This document shows, piece after piece, positions 62,471 to 64,000 of a stretch of 64,000 nucleotides of DNA (the stretch's first letter is position 1; every line of letters begins with the position of its first letter). Location of the stretch: positions 2,604,001 through 2,668,000 of the forward strand of contig NZ_CP080096.1 of NCBI RefSeq assembly GCF_019428685.1, in the 5' to 3' direction. The notes below the pieces were generated by a model. The model was not told the DNA's origin and ran no database searches. It was given only the letters and a program-made list of their open reading frames with translations. The position numbers and the translations under genes were made by a program. Source of the stretch: Paraburkholderia edwinii (lineage in GTDB: Bacteria > Pseudomonadota > Gammaproteobacteria > Burkholderiales > Burkholderiaceae).

Positions 62471-63955
62471 CTACGCGGTCGCGAAGCGCCGGATCACCTC
62501 GCCCGCATGATCGGGCCGCATCGGCTGCGTCTGCGGCGCGTTGTTACTGTTGCCGCCGCTCGCGAAATAGCTGTTCCATGCGCGCTGCAGCGTGTCCGGT
62601 GTCGCGGCCGGCGGCTCTTCGCGATACGTTGCGTGCGCAACGACAAGGCTCAGCAGATCGCGCGGATAGCACGCGAGCAGCGGCCGGCGCGCCGGCTGAT
62701 GCAGCCGGTGCACGAGAAAATCGAAGGCGTCGTCGTCGCGGCGCAGGCCGAGCTCGTCGCACAGCGATGCAAAGAGCGCGCGGTACTCGTGCTGCGATAG
62801 CGGCCCGACGTAGAGCTTGCAGCCGAGGCGGCGCAAGAAGGCGTCGTCGCCGAGCTGCTCGGGCGTGAGGTTGCTCGAGAAGGCAAGTCGCACGTCGAAC
62901 GGCAGCTGGAAACGCGCGCCGTTCTGCAGCGCCAGCGTTTCGGTGCCGCGCCCGAGCGGCGCGATCCAGCGGTTCAGCAGGTCTTGCGGCGCGACACGCT
63001 GGCGGCCGAGGTCGTCGACGATATACAGGCCGTTGTTCGCCTTCACGTGGCCCGGCGCCTGATAGAAACCGGTGCCCGCGTCGTAGCAGAGCTCGAGCAT
63101 GTCGAGCGTCAGTTCGCCGCCCGCCATCACGACCGGGCGCCGGCAGCGTTGCCAGCGGCGGTCTGACGGTGTGTTCAACGACGTGACGGTGGCGCGGTTC
63201 GATGTCGCTGCGGGTATGGCCGTGTCCGCGTACTTTTCATCGCCCGCCGCGGCGCATGCGACATGCACGAGCGGATCGTAAATCTGCACGATCGAGCGAT
63301 CGATCAGGATGGCATAGGGCACGTCGATCGTGCCGGGCATCAGCCGCACAAGCGCTTCGGCCAGATGCGTCTTGCCGCCGCCGGGTGGCCCGTAGAGCAG
63401 GATCGGCCGGCCCGAGTTGACGGCGCCGCCCACTTCGTCGACGAGCGTTTCGGACAGCGTGAGCCCGGCGAGCGCGGCGCGCGCGAATGGGCGCGAGATG
63501 CGCATCAGGGTGACCGACTGGCGCGCGACGGCTTGTGCGTACGCATCGAGCGTGACCGGCGCAGGGCCGACGTACGCGCACCGCGCGAGATAGCCGATTG
63601 CGCGTACGCGGCCCTCTTCGGTCAGCTGGTACTGCACGTCGAAGTCGGCCGCTCCCCGGTGCATGACTTCGAGTTGGCGCTCGCGAATCATGAAGCCTGT
63701 GACTTCGTCGAGTACCGGAATCGTCAGCTTGAGGCGCTCCACCAGTTGCGCCAGGCTGATCTTGCCTTCGACCGCGGCGGCCTTCGCGGTCAGCTCGGCG
63801 AGAAACGGCAGGTCGAGGCCGGTCTGAGCCACGGTCTGCGCGGCGCGGCCCGCGCCTTCTGAGTGCGCTGAGTGCGCTGCGTGGCCGCGTGATGCGACAT
63901 CGTGCGTGCCGATATCGCGCAGCCCAACCTCGCCCGGTCCGTGAGCATTGTTCAT
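62471..63955 (-). CDS. AAA+ ATPase associated with the Tad locus
   Basis: A 494-residue ATPase. The His/Ala-rich N terminus is followed by a helical domain (about 48-165), then an AAA+ core with Walker A GPPGGGKTHL (189-198), Walker B GLYIVDDLGRQ (309-319), and a sensor-1-like FSSN. A helical lid follows. GGGGGAAG precedes the ATG. It is not one of the classical tad genes (tadA, tadZ). The position upstream of cpaB on the same strand suggests a chaperone or regulatory role in pilus assembly; the function is unknown. Confidence 0.82.
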   Translation of the reverse strand: MNNAHGPGEVGLRDIGTHDVASRGHAAHSAHSEGAGRAAQTVAQTGLDLPFLAELTAKAAAVEGKISLAQLVERLKLTIPVLDEVTGFMIRERQLEVMHRGAADFDVQYQLTEEGRVRAIGYLARCAYVGPAPVTLDAYAQAVARQSVTLMRISRPFARAALAGLTLSETLVDEVGGAVNSGRPILLYGPPGGGKTHLAEALVRLMPGTIDVPYAILIDRSIVQIYDPLVHVACAAAGDEKYADTAIPAATSNRATVTSLNTPSDRRWQRCRRPVVMAGGELTLDMLELCYDAGTGFYQAPGHVKANNGLYIVDDLGRQRVAPQDLLNRWIAPLGRGTETLALQNGARFQLPFDVRLAFSSNLTPEQLGDDAFLRRLGCKLYVGPLSQHEYRALFASLCDELGLRRDDDAFDFLVHRLHQPARRPLLACYPRDLLSLVVAHATYREEPPAATPDTLQRAWNSYFASGGNSNNAPQTQPMRPDHAGEVIRRFATA

Positions 63956-64000
63956 CTGACTTCCCCCGTATCTGGTCAGCTTTTGTGTCGCTTTTTGCTC
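63956..64000. other. window edge upstream of the Tad ATPase gene
   Basis: Only 45 bp remain, containing the ribosome-binding site of the ATPase gene. The Flp pilin and CpaA prepilin peptidase expected in a Tad locus are not in the window. Confidence 0.4.

Noticed and set aside
1..64000. tRNA, rRNA, CRISPR array, insertion sequence or prophage
   Set aside because: No cloverleaf-like, rRNA-like, spaced-repeat, transposase or integrase sequence was found; tandem repeats seen are contiguous without spacers.

Overview
This 64 kb window is high-GC DNA from a beta-proteobacterium, most likely a Paraburkholderia/Trinickia-type member of the Burkholderiaceae. The basis is the family mix: a ytfQ-type sugar ABC operon, BPSL1445/YSC84-type and AcpA-type proteins, divergent metR/metE, a Burkholderia-style Tad locus, and a ClpK/ClpG-like disaggregase. 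No tRNA, rRNA, insertion sequence, integrase or CRISPR array is visible. Nearly all long open frames antisense to the genes listed are Arg/His/Ala-rich mirror frames and were left out.

Layout. 1-4.8 kb: minus-strand ABC sugar importer ytfQ-ytfR-ytfT-yjfF, with an intrinsic terminator after ytfQ. 5.3-6.5 kb: a class II Fic protein whose ATG lies in the loop of a perfect inverted repeat. 6.8-8.5 kb: an AcpA-type phosphoesterase; convergent to it, 8.5-11.8 kb, a membrane PAS-GGDEF-EAL protein. 12.0-17.4 kb: a catabolic island (CoA-transferase, LctP-type permease, CitE-like CoA-ester lyase) with a divergent LysR regulator and an operator palindrome. 17.5-20.9 kb: metR and metE, divergent. 21.0-25.2 kb: an STN-type TonB receptor facing a fecR-fecI pair that sits behind a Fur-box-like palindrome. 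25.3-30.2 kb: a hybrid histidine kinase and a stand-alone Clp disaggregase. 30.5-34.5 kb: glutaredoxin, an AhpD-like protein, a cupin-AraC regulator and a dihydrolipoyl-dehydrogenase-like flavoprotein. 34.6-35.9 kb: two FlxA-like paralogues, each behind a sigma-28-like promoter. 36.3-38.2 kb: an AI-2E-family membrane protein. 38.6-41.3 kb: a Tat phospholipase C and a small lipoprotein. 41.5-47.9 kb: two single-domain response regulators, a YSC84 lipoprotein and convergent glgA/glgX. 48.0-51.1 kb: an effector-like protein with four helix-turn-helix-like repeats, a patatin phospholipase and a small membrane protein. 51.3-64 kb: a minus-strand Tad (Flp pilus) assembly locus running from an AAA+ ATPase and RcpC/CpaB to the TadE/TadG pseudopilins; the Flp pilin and prepilin peptidase must lie beyond the right edge.

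The genes fall into functional groups: carbon import and CoA-thioester catabolism, methionine synthesis, iron signalling, thiol redox and heat-stress functions, glycogen turnover, phospholipid hydrolysis, and surface adhesion. A recurring oddity is the number of short tandem repeats (10-17 bp units), both upstream of genes (acpA, the GGDEF-EAL gene, near clpK) and in frame inside proteins (the CoA-ester lyase, the patatin, a TadE leader). The least explained items are the HTH-repeat protein at 48.0-49.3 kb, the FlxA-like pair with matched sigma-28-like promoters, and the Fic gene with its start codon inside an inverted repeat.
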